Origin: Bacillota bacterium
GTDB lineage: Bacteria; Bacillota; Clostridia; TANB77; CAG-465
Length of the DNA stretch: 64,000 nt
NCBI GenBank assembly: GCA_023410645.1
Contig: JAEYPQ010000040.1
Span: 1 to 64,000, forward strand
Direction of reading: 5' to 3'
Below, one piece after another: positions 40,841 through 49,922 of the stretch; the stretch's first letter is position 1, and each line of letters starts with the position of its first letter. The notes under the pieces were generated by a model. The model ran no database searches. It saw only the letters and a list, made by a program, of their open reading frames with translations, and was not told the DNA's origin. The position numbers and the translations under genes are program-made.

Positions 40841-42793
40841 ATGTTCAAATTACATTCAAAATATAGCCCAAGTGGAGACCAACCACAGGCAATAGAAAAA
40901 TTAGTTGAAGGAATTAATAAAGGTGAAAGGCATCAAACTTTACTTGGTGCAACTGGTACTGGAAAAACATTCACAATAGCAAATATAATTCAACAGGTGA
41001 ACAAACCAACAATAGTAATGGCACATAATAAGACATTAGCTGGACAACTTTACTCAGAATTTAAAGAGTTATTTCCAGAAAATGCAGTAGAATATTTTAT
41101 CAGCTATTACGACTATTATCAACCGGAAGCATATATTGCATCAACTGATACATATATAGAAAAAGATAGTAGTATAAACGATGAAATTGATAAACTTAGA
41201 CATAGTGCGACAGCAGCATTATTTGAAAGGAAAGATGTAATCATTATAGCAAGTGTATCTGCAATATATTCACTTGGTTCACCAGAAGATTACTCTAATT
41301 TGGTATTATCAGTTAGACCAGGAATGAAAAAATCAAGAGAAGATGTTTTAAAAAGTTTAATTGAAATGCAATATGAAAGAAATGATATTGAATTTGTAAG
41401 AGGTAAATTTAGAGTAAAAGGAGATATCGTTGATGTATTTCCAGCAGATAACAGTGAAGATGCAATAAGACTTGAATTTTTTGGAGATGAAATAGAAAAG
41501 GTGAGTATAATTGAGGCAATTACAGGTAAAGTGAAAGCCTTATCAAAGCATGAATTTATATATCCAAAATCACATTATGTTATTCCAAGAGAAAAAATAG
41601 ATGATGCCTTAGTAAAGATTGAAAAAGAATTAGAGGAAAGAGTAAAATATTTTAAGGAACACGATAAGATTGTAGAAGCATATAGAATTGAACAAAGAAC
41701 TAATTTTGACATGGAAATGTTACGTGAAACTGGATTTTGTCAAGGTATAGAAAACTATTCAGCAATTTTAACAGGAAGAGAAACTGGTAGTACGCCATAT
41801 ACTTTATTTGATTATTTTGGAGATGATTTTTTAGTTGTTGTTGATGAATCTCATGTTACAATACCACAAATTAGAGGGATGTATAATGGTGATAGAGCAA
41901 GAAAAGAATCTCTTATTGAAAATGGATTTAGATTACCTTCTGCTTTTGATAATAGACCACTTAGATTTAATGAATGGGAATCAAAGGTTAAACAGGCAAT
42001 ATATGTAAGTGCAACACCAGCAGATTATGAGAAGGAAAACTCTGCACAAATTGCTGAACAAATTATACGTCCTACTGGATTACTTGATCCTGAGATAATT
42101 GTAAAACCAACAGAAGGACAAATTGAAGATTTAACCAACAATATCCATGAGATAGCACAAAAAGGGCAAAGAGTTTTAGTTACTACTTTAACTAAGAAAA
42201 TGGCAGAAGAACTTTCTAGTTATTTTAGTGATAAGGGAATAAAGGTAAGATATATGCATTCTGATATTGAAGCTTTAGATAGACTTGAAATTATACGTGA
42301 ATTAAGACTTGGTAAATTTGATGTATTAGTTGGAATTAATTTGTTAAGAGAAGGACTTGATATTCCAGAGGTTTCTCTTGTTGCTATATTAGATGCTGAT
42401 AAAGAAGGATTCTTAAGAAGTGAGAGATCTTTAATTCAAACAATAGGAAGAGCTGCAAGAAATTCTGATGGAAAAGTAATCATGTATGCAGATGAACTTA
42501 CTGATTCAATGGATAAGGCTATAACTGAGACAAATAGAAGAAGAAAAATTCAAATGGAATATAATGAGAAACATGGTATAACTCCAAAGACTATAATAAA
42601 AGATATAAGAGATAGTATAAAAGCAACATTTAGTGCAGAAGAAGAAAAAACGGTTGATGTTAAAAATGGTGAAAATTTAGAACAAACTATTGAAAGATTA
42701 ACAGAAGAAATGATGCAGTATGCAAGAAAATATGAATTTGAAAAGGCAGCTACGATACGTGATTTTATCGAAGAATTAAAAAATATGAAGTAA
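40841..42793 (+). CDS. uvrB: Excinuclease ABC subunit UvrB
   Basis: UvrB is the damage-verifying helicase of nucleotide excision repair, acting with UvrA and UvrC. The 650-residue protein has Walker A TLLGATGTGKTFT near residue 40, YDYYQPEAYIASTDTYIEKDSSIN (beta-hairpin), VDESHVTIPQIRGMYNGDRARK, GRAARNSDGKVIMYAD and a C-terminal UvrC-binding domain. I start at 40841, with AAAGGAGGT seven bases upstream. An earlier in-frame start lies in the leader. uvrA and uvrC are not in the window. Confidence 0.97.
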   Translation: MFKLHSKYSPSGDQPQAIEKLVEGINKGERHQTLLGATGTGKTFTIANIIQQVNKPTIVMAHNKTLAGQLYSEFKELFPENAVEYFISYYDYYQPEAYIASTDTYIEKDSSINDEIDKLRHSATAALFERKDVIIIASVSAIYSLGSPEDYSNLVLSVRPGMKKSREDVLKSLIEMQYERNDIEFVRGKFRVKGDIVDVFPADNSEDAIRLEFFGDEIEKVSIIEAITGKVKALSKHEFIYPKSHYVIPREKIDDALVKIEKELEERVKYFKEHDKIVEAYRIEQRTNFDMEMLRETGFCQGIENYSAILTGRETGSTPYTLFDYFGDDFLVVVDESHVTIPQIRGMYNGDRARKESLIENGFRLPSAFDNRPLRFNEWESKVKQAIYVSATPADYEKENSAQIAEQIIRPTGLLDPEIIVKPTEGQIEDLTNNIHEIAQKGQRVLVTTLTKKMAEELSSYFSDKGIKVRYMHSDIEALDRLEIIRELRLGKFDVLVGINLLREGLDIPEVSLVAILDADKEGFLRSERSLIQTIGRAARNSDGKVIMYADELTDSMDKAITETNRRRKIQMEYNEKHGITPKTIIKDIRDSIKATFSAEEEKTVDVKNGENLEQTIERLTEEMMQYARKYEFEKAATIRDFIEELKNMK

Positions 42794-42908
42794 GAAGTAT
42801 TAATATAAGTACTGTCACATATAATTTACTGGTAAATAATATTTTGTAAAATTGTAATTATTAATTTAGTAACTTTTAAATAATTATTTAAATGAAAGGA
42901 GAAAAGTC

Positions 42909-43532
42909 ATGTATGAGAATGTACGGAATTTAAAGTTCGAATTTGATAGTATTATTTCTGAATATGAAAAACCTTACTTAGATATTAGGAAAAAAGTTTC
43001 AGAATTTATAGGATCTTCAATTTTAGATATTGAAGTAAGAAAAGATGTAAGGGAAATATTAATTGATCTTTATCGTAAAGATTTACTTGATATTGTAGTT
43101 GAGGTCTTATGCTCTAAAAGGTACTTAGAATCACCATTTACCCAAAAACCAGAAATTTTTTTGTATGAAATTGCAAAGCAAAGTAAATTTAACAGAGTAG
43201 ATTTGCAGACTAAATACTTAAGGAAACGTGATTCAATTTCAAGAGTAATAGGAATATATAATACTTATTTACTTGAGATAATAATCGAGTTTCAAATACT
43301 TGTCATTAATATGAAAGAAAATGATTATCCTAAGTTATTAAGAATATTAAAATCAATTAAAGAACTAAGATATGTGCAGCCTTTTTTAGATTTACACGTA
43401 TATGAATTATGTCCACTAAAGTTTGATTCTTTAATCCAATTAACTGAAAGTATTTTAAATTGCAAGGATAGATTAACTGAAACAGATATAATTGCAGCAA
43501 TTGAAACGAAGATAGAAGAATTATGTGATTAA
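42909..43532 (+). CDS. Unknown helical protein next to uvrB
   Basis: I do not recognise a family. The 207 residues are predicted mostly helical and charged, with no signal peptide or membrane span. Distinctive stretches are FDSIISEYEKPYLDIRKKV and IKELRYVQPFLDLHVYEL. It has AAGGAGA upstream of the ATG, lies 115 bases after uvrB and ends in a terminator. Position alone would suggest a link to repair, but that is weak evidence. Confidence 0.6.
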   Translation: MYENVRNLKFEFDSIISEYEKPYLDIRKKVSEFIGSSILDIEVRKDVREILIDLYRKDLLDIVVEVLCSKRYLESPFTQKPEIFLYEIAKQSKFNRVDLQTKYLRKRDSISRVIGIYNTYLLEIIIEFQILVINMKENDYPKLLRILKSIKELRYVQPFLDLHVYELCPLKFDSLIQLTESILNCKDRLTETDIIAAIETKIEELCD

Positions 43533-43563
43533 ATTAATATTAGGTTATCTTGTATAAAAACTT

Positions 43564-43593
43564 AGACACAGTGTAAAATCTGTGTCTTTTTTG
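43564..43593 (+). terminator. Terminator after the unknown helical protein gene
   Basis: AGACACAG pairs with CTGTGTCT, followed by T residues. Confidence 0.85.
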
Positions 43594-43701
43594 TTTTAAA
43601 AATATTACATTTATTAAAAATTACGTAATCAAAATGTAATATTTTTTATACTCGTGAATATATAATAATATAACATTAGATAAAATATAGAGGTGAAAGA
43701 A

Positions 43702-43983
43702 ATGGAAGATAAAAAAAAGGTAGTAACAAATCAAAACATTATAATGGAAAATAGAGAAAAAATAACAGTAACAGGTGTAATTGATATACACAGTTTTGAT
43801 GATGAATTGGTCCTTGCACAAACTGATTTAGGTATTTTAACAATTAAAGGTGACGATTTAAAGATGAATAAATTGAATTTAGACAACAATGAATTGATTG
43901 TTGAAGGGCAAATAATGGCAGTGGCATACAGTGATATAGCAGGCAATAAAAAAAATGGATTTATGAATAAGTTATTCAAATAG
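43702..43983 (+). CDS. yabP: Sporulation protein YabP
   Basis: YabP is a small spore-formation protein of the YabP/YqfC family, made in the mother cell. The 93-residue protein matches the family (QNIIMENREKITVTGVIDIHSFDDELVLAQTDLGILTIKGDDLKMNKLNLDNNELIVEGQI). I choose the ATG at 43702 with AGGTGA upstream; a GTG at 43693 is less well placed. It starts the conserved yabP-yabQ-divIC block. The usual upstream rqcP/yabO and hup are not here. I see no clear sigma-E promoter, but cannot exclude one. Confidence 0.92.
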   Translation: MEDKKKVVTNQNIIMENREKITVTGVIDIHSFDDELVLAQTDLGILTIKGDDLKMNKLNLDNNELIVEGQIMAVAYSDIAGNKKNGFMNKLFK

Positions 43984-43998
43984 AAAGAAAAGGGATAT

Positions 43999-44523
43999 AT
44001 GTATATTTCAAATGAATTATTTACTTTCTCTAAATTCGTAATTATAGGTATTATTATTTCAATTATATTTGATTTTTTTAGAGCATATAGAAAAACAAAA
44101 AAGGTCAGTAATACTGTCGTAATAATTCAAGATATAATATATTTCATTATTGCGACAATTATAGTAACACTTAGCATAATATTTTTCTTAGATTCGGTTA
44201 TAAGACTATATATTTTTGTAGCCATAATTATTGGTTGTTTAATATATTTGTCTTTTTTCAGCAAGTATATTATGAAATTTTACATTAATTCAATTAAAAC
44301 TTTTAAGGCGGCTATCGACTTATTTTTTACTCCAATAAGGCTGTTTATGCAGTTTATTCATATAATTTATAATTTTTTGGAAAAATATATAAAAAAATGT
44401 TGCAAAATGATAAAAAATATGGTATTGTATTTATACAAACGCATAGTTCACGGGTTAAAGAAGATTAGGATAAAGAAAAAAAAGAATACAAAAGAGGGTT
44501 CAAAAGATGAAAAAAGTGCATAA
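43999..44523 (+). CDS. yabQ: Spore cortex biosynthesis protein YabQ
   Basis: YabQ is a membrane protein needed for spore cortex formation in model Bacilli. The 174-residue protein has about four hydrophobic spans (residues 8-25, 43-66, 68-88 and a weaker one near 110-130), then a basic cytoplasmic tail (KKIRIKKKKNTKEG). It lies 15 bases after yabP and overlaps divIC by 17 bases, the conserved order. Confidence 0.9.
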   Translation: MYISNELFTFSKFVIIGIIISIIFDFFRAYRKTKKVSNTVVIIQDIIYFIIATIIVTLSIIFFLDSVIRLYIFVAIIIGCLIYLSFFSKYIMKFYINSIKTFKAAIDLFFTPIRLFMQFIHIIYNFLEKYIKKCCKMIKNMVLYLYKRIVHGLKKIRIKKKKNTKEGSKDEKSA

Positions 44524-44812
44524 TGTTGCTATTAAAAATAATGATAAAAGAAATGGATTAATCAAAGTAGCTTCTTTATTTTTTGTTGTATATTTTATAT
44601 ATACTATGGTTAATCAACAAATTCAAATTAATAAATATAATTCACAAATACAGATGTATTCTTCAGATATTGAGTCTAAGCAAAAATTAGTGGAATATTA
44701 CAAGAATCAGAAAAATAATATTCAAAGTGATCAGTACATAGAATCAGTTGCAAGAGATATTCTTGGATATGTAAAACCATATGAGAAAATTTTTGTGGAT
44801 GTTAATAGATAA
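44507..44812 (+). CDS. divIC: Septum formation initiator DivIC (FtsB-like)
   Basis: DivIC is a bitopic cell-division protein that works with FtsL and DivIB. The 101-residue protein has a short cytoplasmic N-terminus, one membrane helix (LIKVASLFFVVYFIYTMV), a coiled-coil rod (QIQINKYNSQIQMYSSDIESKQKLVEYYKNQ) and the FtsB/DivIC end DQYIESVARDILGYVKPYEKIFV. It overlaps yabQ, as in other clostridia. Confidence 0.93.
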   Translation: MKKVHNVAIKNNDKRNGLIKVASLFFVVYFIYTMVNQQIQINKYNSQIQMYSSDIESKQKLVEYYKNQKNNIQSDQYIESVARDILGYVKPYEKIFVDVNR

Positions 44813-44826
44813 ATATTAGTATATGA

Positions 44827-44855
44827 AATGGTACGTAAAGTATCATTTTTTTTGT
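44827..44855 (+). terminator. Terminator of the yabP-yabQ-divIC operon
   Basis: AATGGTAC pairs with GTATCATT (one G-T pair) and eight T follow. Confidence 0.8.
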
Positions 44856-44862
44856 TTTTTTG

Positions 44863-44891
44863 TTGCATAATTCTTTTATTTATGATATAAG
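44863..44891 (+). promoter_or_regulatory. Promoter of the NatAB-like ABC pair
   Basis: TTGCAT and TATAAG are 17 bases apart. Confidence 0.5.
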
Positions 44892-44935
44892 TTTGCTATG
44901 AAAAACATAATGTATTATGATAGAAGGGAGTTAGT

Positions 44936-45667
44936 ATGATTAGTGTTAAAAATCTTACAAAAAAATTTGATAGCTTTGCTGCTGTTGATAATTTAAATTT
45001 AGACATAAATGATGGTGAAGTTTTTGGGTTACTTGGTGAAAATGGCGCTGGTAAAACAACAACTTTGAGAATGCTTGCAACTATGTTAAAACCAACTTTT
45101 GGTACAGTATTAGTTAATAATTTTGATACTGTTAAAGATGATGAAAAAGTAAGAGAGAATATTGGAATATTATTTGGAGGAGAAACTGGTCTTTATGATA
45201 GGCTTACTGCAAGAGAAAATATTGAGTATTTTGGCGACTTATATGATATGCCAAAAGATGAATTAAATAAATCAATAAATAAGGTTTCAAAAATACTTGA
45301 TATGGATGAGTATATAGATAAAAGAGTTGGAAAATTCTCTAAAGGTATGAAACAAAAAACAGCTTTTGCAAGAGCAACAATTCATAATCCAAAGATATTA
45401 TTACTTGATGAACCTACATCTGGACTTGACGTTACTGCTGCAAGACAAGTTCATGATTTTATAAAAGCTTGTAAAGATGAAGGCAGAACTGTAATTTTTT
45501 CTTCACATTCCATGGAAGAAGTTGAAAAACTTTGTGATAGAGTAGCAATAATACATAAAGGAAAGTTATTAGAAGTAGGAACTTTATCAGAATTAAAAGA
45601 AAAATATAATGATGATAATCTATCTAATATATTTACTAAACTAATAGAAGATGGAGGAGAAAAGTAA
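44936..45667 (+). CDS. ABC transporter ATP-binding protein (NatA-like)
   Basis: The 243-residue ATPase has Walker A GENGAGKTTTLRML, the signature KFSKGMKQKTAFARA, Walker B ILLLDEPTSGLDV and a switch His in SSHSMEEVEKLCDRVAI. It resembles NatA of Na+ exporters. The next gene starts inside its stop codon (TAATG), so the two subunits are translated together. Confidence 0.92.
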   Translation: MISVKNLTKKFDSFAAVDNLNLDINDGEVFGLLGENGAGKTTTLRMLATMLKPTFGTVLVNNFDTVKDDEKVRENIGILFGGETGLYDRLTARENIEYFGDLYDMPKDELNKSINKVSKILDMDEYIDKRVGKFSKGMKQKTAFARATIHNPKILLLDEPTSGLDVTAARQVHDFIKACKDEGRTVIFSSHSMEEVEKLCDRVAIIHKGKLLEVGTLSELKEKYNDDNLSNIFTKLIEDGGEK

Positions 45668-46914
45668 TGAATTTTAGGCATATAGTTATAGTTTTTAAAA
45701 AAGAAATGAAGGATTGCTTTAGAGATAAGAAATCTGTAATTAGTAATATTTTATTACCACTTATATTAATACCAGCTATATATTTCCTTATGAATATGAT
45801 GATTAAAGGAAATACCAAAGAAATACAAGAAAATATGAAAATTGGTATTGTATATCAAAAAGATATATCAAAAGCTGAGGCCTTTACAAAAGATAGTATT
45901 GTTGGTCAAGATAAGGCTGAAATAATTACCTATACTACTGAAGAGCAAGCCACTGAAAGTTTAATGAATGGTAATTTAAATTGTGTAATAATATATTCAG
46001 ATGAATTTTTTAATAATATAGAAAAAAATATTATATCAAATGTAAAATTAAAATATGATTCAACTAGAAATACTTCACAACTTGGTATGCAAATTATAAG
46101 TTCAAAATTAAGTACACTTAACACAAATCTTGCTCAAAAACGTCTAGAAGAACTAAATATACCAAAAGATGTATTATCTCTAATCGCAATTAATGTTGAA
46201 GATGCATATGTTCCAGTTACAGATAATTCTTCAAATGGAGCAAATGAAATTTTAATTGTTATACTTCCAATGTACCTTGCAACTGTAATTGTTTCTTCAG
46301 GTATGCCACTTGCACTTGATTTGTTTGCAGGTGAGAGAGAAAGAAATACATTTGAAGCATTATTTTCAACAAAGGCAAACAGACTTTCCATACTTATAGG
46401 AAAATATATATCTGTACTGGTATTTTCGATAATATCAATATTTACGTCATTCATTGGTCTAATACTTGGAATAGCATTAAATCCAGAGATGTTTACAAAT
46501 AATGTTGAAAATTTTAATGTATTTTCGCTACTTTCATCAATGAATATTCCTATCTCAGCATTGTTACTTGTATTGCTTTCATCAATAACTCTTGCAATAG
46601 TATTTGGTGGAATACAAATAGCTATAAGTACATATTCAAAGAGCTTAAAAGGTGCACAGACATACTTATCATACTTAGTATTTGTAGGAATGGTACCAGG
46701 TTTTATGTCTATGAGCATGGGAGCTGGAGATATGCAAAATTTTATGGCATTTATTCCAGTATTTAATACAATAGCTTCAATTAAGATGGTGCTTAGTGGA
46801 ATAATTAATTATGGTTTCTTAATATGGGGAGTAGTAACAAATTTAGTATTCTCTGGTTTAATATCAGCATGGGTAATCAAAATGTTTAATAAAGAAAAAA
46901 TTATAATTAGATAA
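45667..46914 (+). CDS. ABC-2 permease (NatB-like)
   Basis: The 415-residue protein has an N-terminal helix with FKKEMKDCFRDKKSVISNILLPLILIPAIYF, a large outside domain of about 150 residues (residues 50-195), then five or so membrane spans with the NatB signature LDLFAGERERNTFEALFSTKANRLSILIGKYISVL. The family includes sodium efflux permeases; the substrate here is inferred from resemblance only. Confidence 0.9.
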   Translation: MNFRHIVIVFKKEMKDCFRDKKSVISNILLPLILIPAIYFLMNMMIKGNTKEIQENMKIGIVYQKDISKAEAFTKDSIVGQDKAEIITYTTEEQATESLMNGNLNCVIIYSDEFFNNIEKNIISNVKLKYDSTRNTSQLGMQIISSKLSTLNTNLAQKRLEELNIPKDVLSLIAINVEDAYVPVTDNSSNGANEILIVILPMYLATVIVSSGMPLALDLFAGERERNTFEALFSTKANRLSILIGKYISVLVFSIISIFTSFIGLILGIALNPEMFTNNVENFNVFSLLSSMNIPISALLLVLLSSITLAIVFGGIQIAISTYSKSLKGAQTYLSYLVFVGMVPGFMSMSMGAGDMQNFMAFIPVFNTIASIKMVLSGIINYGFLIWGVVTNLVFSGLISAWVIKMFNKEKIIIR

Positions 46915-46926
46915 AAATTTGATACA

Positions 46927-46972
46927 AAAAATAACTTAAAAAGGTGCTAATCATCCTTTTTAAGTTATTTTT
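46927..46972. terminator. Bidirectional terminator between NatB-like and VanW genes
   Basis: AAAATAACTTAAAAAGG pairs with CCTTTTTAAGTTATTTT. The right arm overlaps the last codons and stop of the VanW gene on the minus strand. Confidence 0.88.
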
Positions 46973-47706
46973 ATAAATTTTATTGTTACGTTTTGATTAT
47001 CATTTGTAGCAAGTATTTTTATATCACCATCTGTATTGTTTTTAAACTTCAAGTCAAGAGAACCATAAAATACAGTAGCATCTTTATCTTTTGGCACGTA
47101 ATATACTCTTCTACTATGTGGATGTCTTTCTGTTATCTCTAAACCTGCAATTAATGCTGCATTATATACAGTACTACTAATTTGACACATACCACCACCA
47201 AAAACTTTTATTTTATCTCCTTCAGAGTCAAATCCTACAGCTTCTTTATATCCTTGTTCTTCTCCCATTGGTCCAATAGTATTATTAAATGAAAATTCTT
47301 CACCTTTTTTTATTATTGCATTGTTTAATTTCGAATCTGCTAAAGTTATATTGTGCACTCTATTTGCATCCTTATCATAAAGTGTAGAAGTAAATGAAGC
47401 TATTTCAGTTTCAACAGGAGTCTTTACTGGGACTTTATTGGGGTCTACATTCATATTATTTTTTTCATCTTCTGTTATATCTCCAGAAGTAGATGAGTTT
47501 GAATTATTTCCAGAAGAATTTGAATTGTTTTCTGAAGAATTGGGTATATTATTTGATGTATTATTTGTTTCAGATTTTCCTATTAAGTTGCTTGAAATAT
47601 TACTATTTGAAACAAAAACAGAATATACGACAAAGAAAATTGAAGCAATTATAACAATAGAGACAATAATTAATAAAATTTTTTCACTATTATCTTCTTT
47701 TTTCAT
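46960..47706 (-). CDS. VanW family protein
   Basis: The 248-residue protein has an N-terminal membrane helix (ILLIIVSIVIIASIFFVVYSVFV), a Ser/Asn/Glu-rich spacer of about 70 residues, and a VanW domain with KKGEEFSFNNTIGPMGEEQGYKEA, GGGMCQISSTVYNAALIAGLEITERHPHSRRV and YGSLDLKFKNNT. VanW proteins are common surface-anchored proteins of unknown function in Firmicutes. The Ser-Asn linker suggests the domain is held away from the membrane. Confidence 0.93.
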   Translation of the reverse strand: MKKEDNSEKILLIIVSIVIIASIFFVVYSVFVSNSNISSNLIGKSETNNTSNNIPNSSENNSNSSGNNSNSSTSGDITEDEKNNMNVDPNKVPVKTPVETEIASFTSTLYDKDANRVHNITLADSKLNNAIIKKGEEFSFNNTIGPMGEEQGYKEAVGFDSEGDKIKVFGGGMCQISSTVYNAALIAGLEITERHPHSRRVYYVPKDKDATVFYGSLDLKFKNNTDGDIKILATNDNQNVTIKFIKIT

Positions 47707-47796
47707 AAATGTTCTCCTTATATAAACATTATATATAATATATTTTGTGTAAATAAAAATAAAATATGTAATTTTAGAATTTGAAAAAAATGGTTT

Positions 47797-47845
47797 TAAA
47801 AAAACTGTTTAAATATTAAATAAAAATATTTAAACAATTTTTTAA
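47797..47845 (-). terminator. Terminator of asnB (minus strand)
   Basis: TGTTTAAATATT pairs perfectly with AATATTTAAACA, and a run of A on the plus strand left side gives the T tail on the minus strand. Confidence 0.7.
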
Positions 47846-47864
47846 ATTTTAATTATGTAAAAAT

Positions 47865-49724
47865 TTATAATTCAAGTTTTATATTGTATAATTCAAGCCA
47901 CTTTTCAATTTGTATCAAAAATGCAAGTGTTTGAGGATATGTCATAAGTTGACCAAATAGATTTTCAGTTAAATTTTCTCCATGTATATTAATTAAGTCT
48001 CTCACAAAATTTTCATTTATTATTTCATGTATTTTTGAATTTTTATTATCTAATATACTTAACATTCTTTCTTCAACCAATTTTAAATATTTTGGATCAT
48101 AAGTCTTTGGAAATGGAGATTTCTTTCTATATATAACATCTTGTGGAAGCTCATTTTCAAAAGCTTTTCTAAGTAGATATTTTTCAACGGGTTCGTTATT
48201 TTTTGAAAGACCAAGTTTCATTCTTGCAGGCAAATTATATACATAATCGAAAATTCTATGATCTGCATATGGAACTCTAACTTCTAAAGAGTTAGCCATA
48301 GACATTCTATCAGTACGTTCAACAAGAGTATTCATAAACCATTTAACAGTGAGATAATTTATATTTCTAAATCTATTTTCAAACTCATCATTTGAGTTTA
48401 AATGGGTTACATTTTTTAAAGTTTCTTGTCTTGCACTTTCAACATATTCTCTTAGTTCATTACTTTTAAGAATACCCTCTTTTATAAGATTATCTCTTAG
48501 ATTTTCAGATAATGCCCATGGAAATCCATTGTGTGAGACAAGATGCTCTCTATAAAACCAAGGATATCCACCAAAAATTTCATCAGAGCATTCTCCAGAA
48601 AGACATACTTTAAATCCATTTTCATTTATTTTTTTGCAAAATGCAAACATAGAACTATCTATGTCAGCCATTCCTGGCATGTCACGAGCGATCATTGATT
48701 CATCTAATAAATCAAATAAATATGTATTTTCAATTTGAATTGTTTTATGATTTGTTTTTAAGAAATCTTTCATTATTTTCACATAATCACTATCTTTTGT
48801 GAGTTGATATGAATTTGATTTGAAATCTTGATCATTGCCAACAAAGTCAATTGAAAATGTTACAATATTATCAATATTATCCTTTGCTACTTTTGTCAAT
48901 ATACTTGAATCAAGTCCACCAGATAGCATAGAACATATTCCAACATCAGATACGAGTTGTCTTTTGGCAGCATCATTTACAAGATAATGTATTTCTTCAA
49001 TAGCTGTTTCCTCTGAATCCATGCATTCTCTTGTCTCTAAATCCCAGTATTTGTTTATGTCAAAAAAGCCATCTTTGTAAAATCCTGTGTATCCAGGTTT
49101 TATTTCTAAAATATTTTTAAAATATGTTTTCCCTGGACTGTGAGCAGGACCAAGTCCGATAAGTTCCATTAATCCCTGTTTGTCTAATGTCGGTTCAACA
49201 TCAGGATGAGCAAGTATTGCTTTTATTTCAGATCCAAATATTAAAGTTGTATCATCACCTCTACTAGAAATGGTATAAAATAAAGGCTTTATACCAAGTC
49301 GATCTCTTACAAAAAATAAAGATTTGTTATTTTTATCATATATTACAAAAGCAAATATACCATTTATGTATTCAACACATTTTTCACCGTATTCAATATA
49401 GCTTGTAAGTACTACCTCAGTATCACAACTAGTTGAAAAGCTATGTCCTTTAGAAATAAGTTCATCTCTAAGTTCTTTCGTATTATACATCTCACCATTA
49501 TATGCTATTGTATATTCATTTTCTTTAAAATTTTTGGTCATTGGCTGATGTCCAAGTGCCACGTCAATTATGCTAAGTCTTGCATGACCAATTGCAACAT
49601 TATCATTTACATATATATTTTGTGCATTAGGACCTCTTTTTTTTAATCTATTATTCATATTTTCTATAACTTTTTCATCTGTTATATCTTTTTCAAAATT
49701 GACGTAACCACAAAAACCACACAT
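47865..49724 (-). CDS. asnB: Asparagine synthase (glutamine-hydrolysing)
   Basis: AsnB makes asparagine from aspartate with ATP and glutamine. The N-terminal glutaminase domain starts MCGFCGYVNF with the catalytic Cys2, then RGPNAQNIYV, GHARLSIIDVALGHQPM and YNGEMYNTKELR. The synthetase domain has the ATP motif SMLSGGLDSSILTKVA and LSGECSDEIFGGYPW. The C-terminal part has ERTDRMSMANSLEVRVPYADHRIFDY. The 619-residue length is usual. It is a single minus-strand gene with AGGTGA at its start. Confidence 0.96.
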   Translation of the reverse strand: MCGFCGYVNFEKDITDEKVIENMNNRLKKRGPNAQNIYVNDNVAIGHARLSIIDVALGHQPMTKNFKENEYTIAYNGEMYNTKELRDELISKGHSFSTSCDTEVVLTSYIEYGEKCVEYINGIFAFVIYDKNNKSLFFVRDRLGIKPLFYTISSRGDDTTLIFGSEIKAILAHPDVEPTLDKQGLMELIGLGPAHSPGKTYFKNILEIKPGYTGFYKDGFFDINKYWDLETRECMDSEETAIEEIHYLVNDAAKRQLVSDVGICSMLSGGLDSSILTKVAKDNIDNIVTFSIDFVGNDQDFKSNSYQLTKDSDYVKIMKDFLKTNHKTIQIENTYLFDLLDESMIARDMPGMADIDSSMFAFCKKINENGFKVCLSGECSDEIFGGYPWFYREHLVSHNGFPWALSENLRDNLIKEGILKSNELREYVESARQETLKNVTHLNSNDEFENRFRNINYLTVKWFMNTLVERTDRMSMANSLEVRVPYADHRIFDYVYNLPARMKLGLSKNNEPVEKYLLRKAFENELPQDVIYRKKSPFPKTYDPKYLKLVEERMLSILDNKNSKIHEIINENFVRDLINIHGENLTENLFGQLMTYPQTLAFLIQIEKWLELYNIKLEL

Positions 49725-49845
49725 AATATCACCTCATAAAATAAATTACTATAATTATATTATATTTAAAAATAACTGATATGATACTAAGCTTTTAATA
49801 ATAACTAGTAAAGTTACAAAAAATATGTGATATTATCATAAAATG

Positions 49846-49874
49846 TTGATATATGTCTTTTAATATTATATAAT
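49846..49874 (+). promoter_or_regulatory. Sigma-A promoter of the pilin-like LRR protein
   Basis: TTGATA and a perfect TATAAT are 17 bases apart, as for the paralogue at 23764. Confidence 0.65.
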
Positions 49875-49922
49875 TTAAATAATAAATTCAAAATGATTTT
49901 TGATATATTTTTGGGAGGATAT

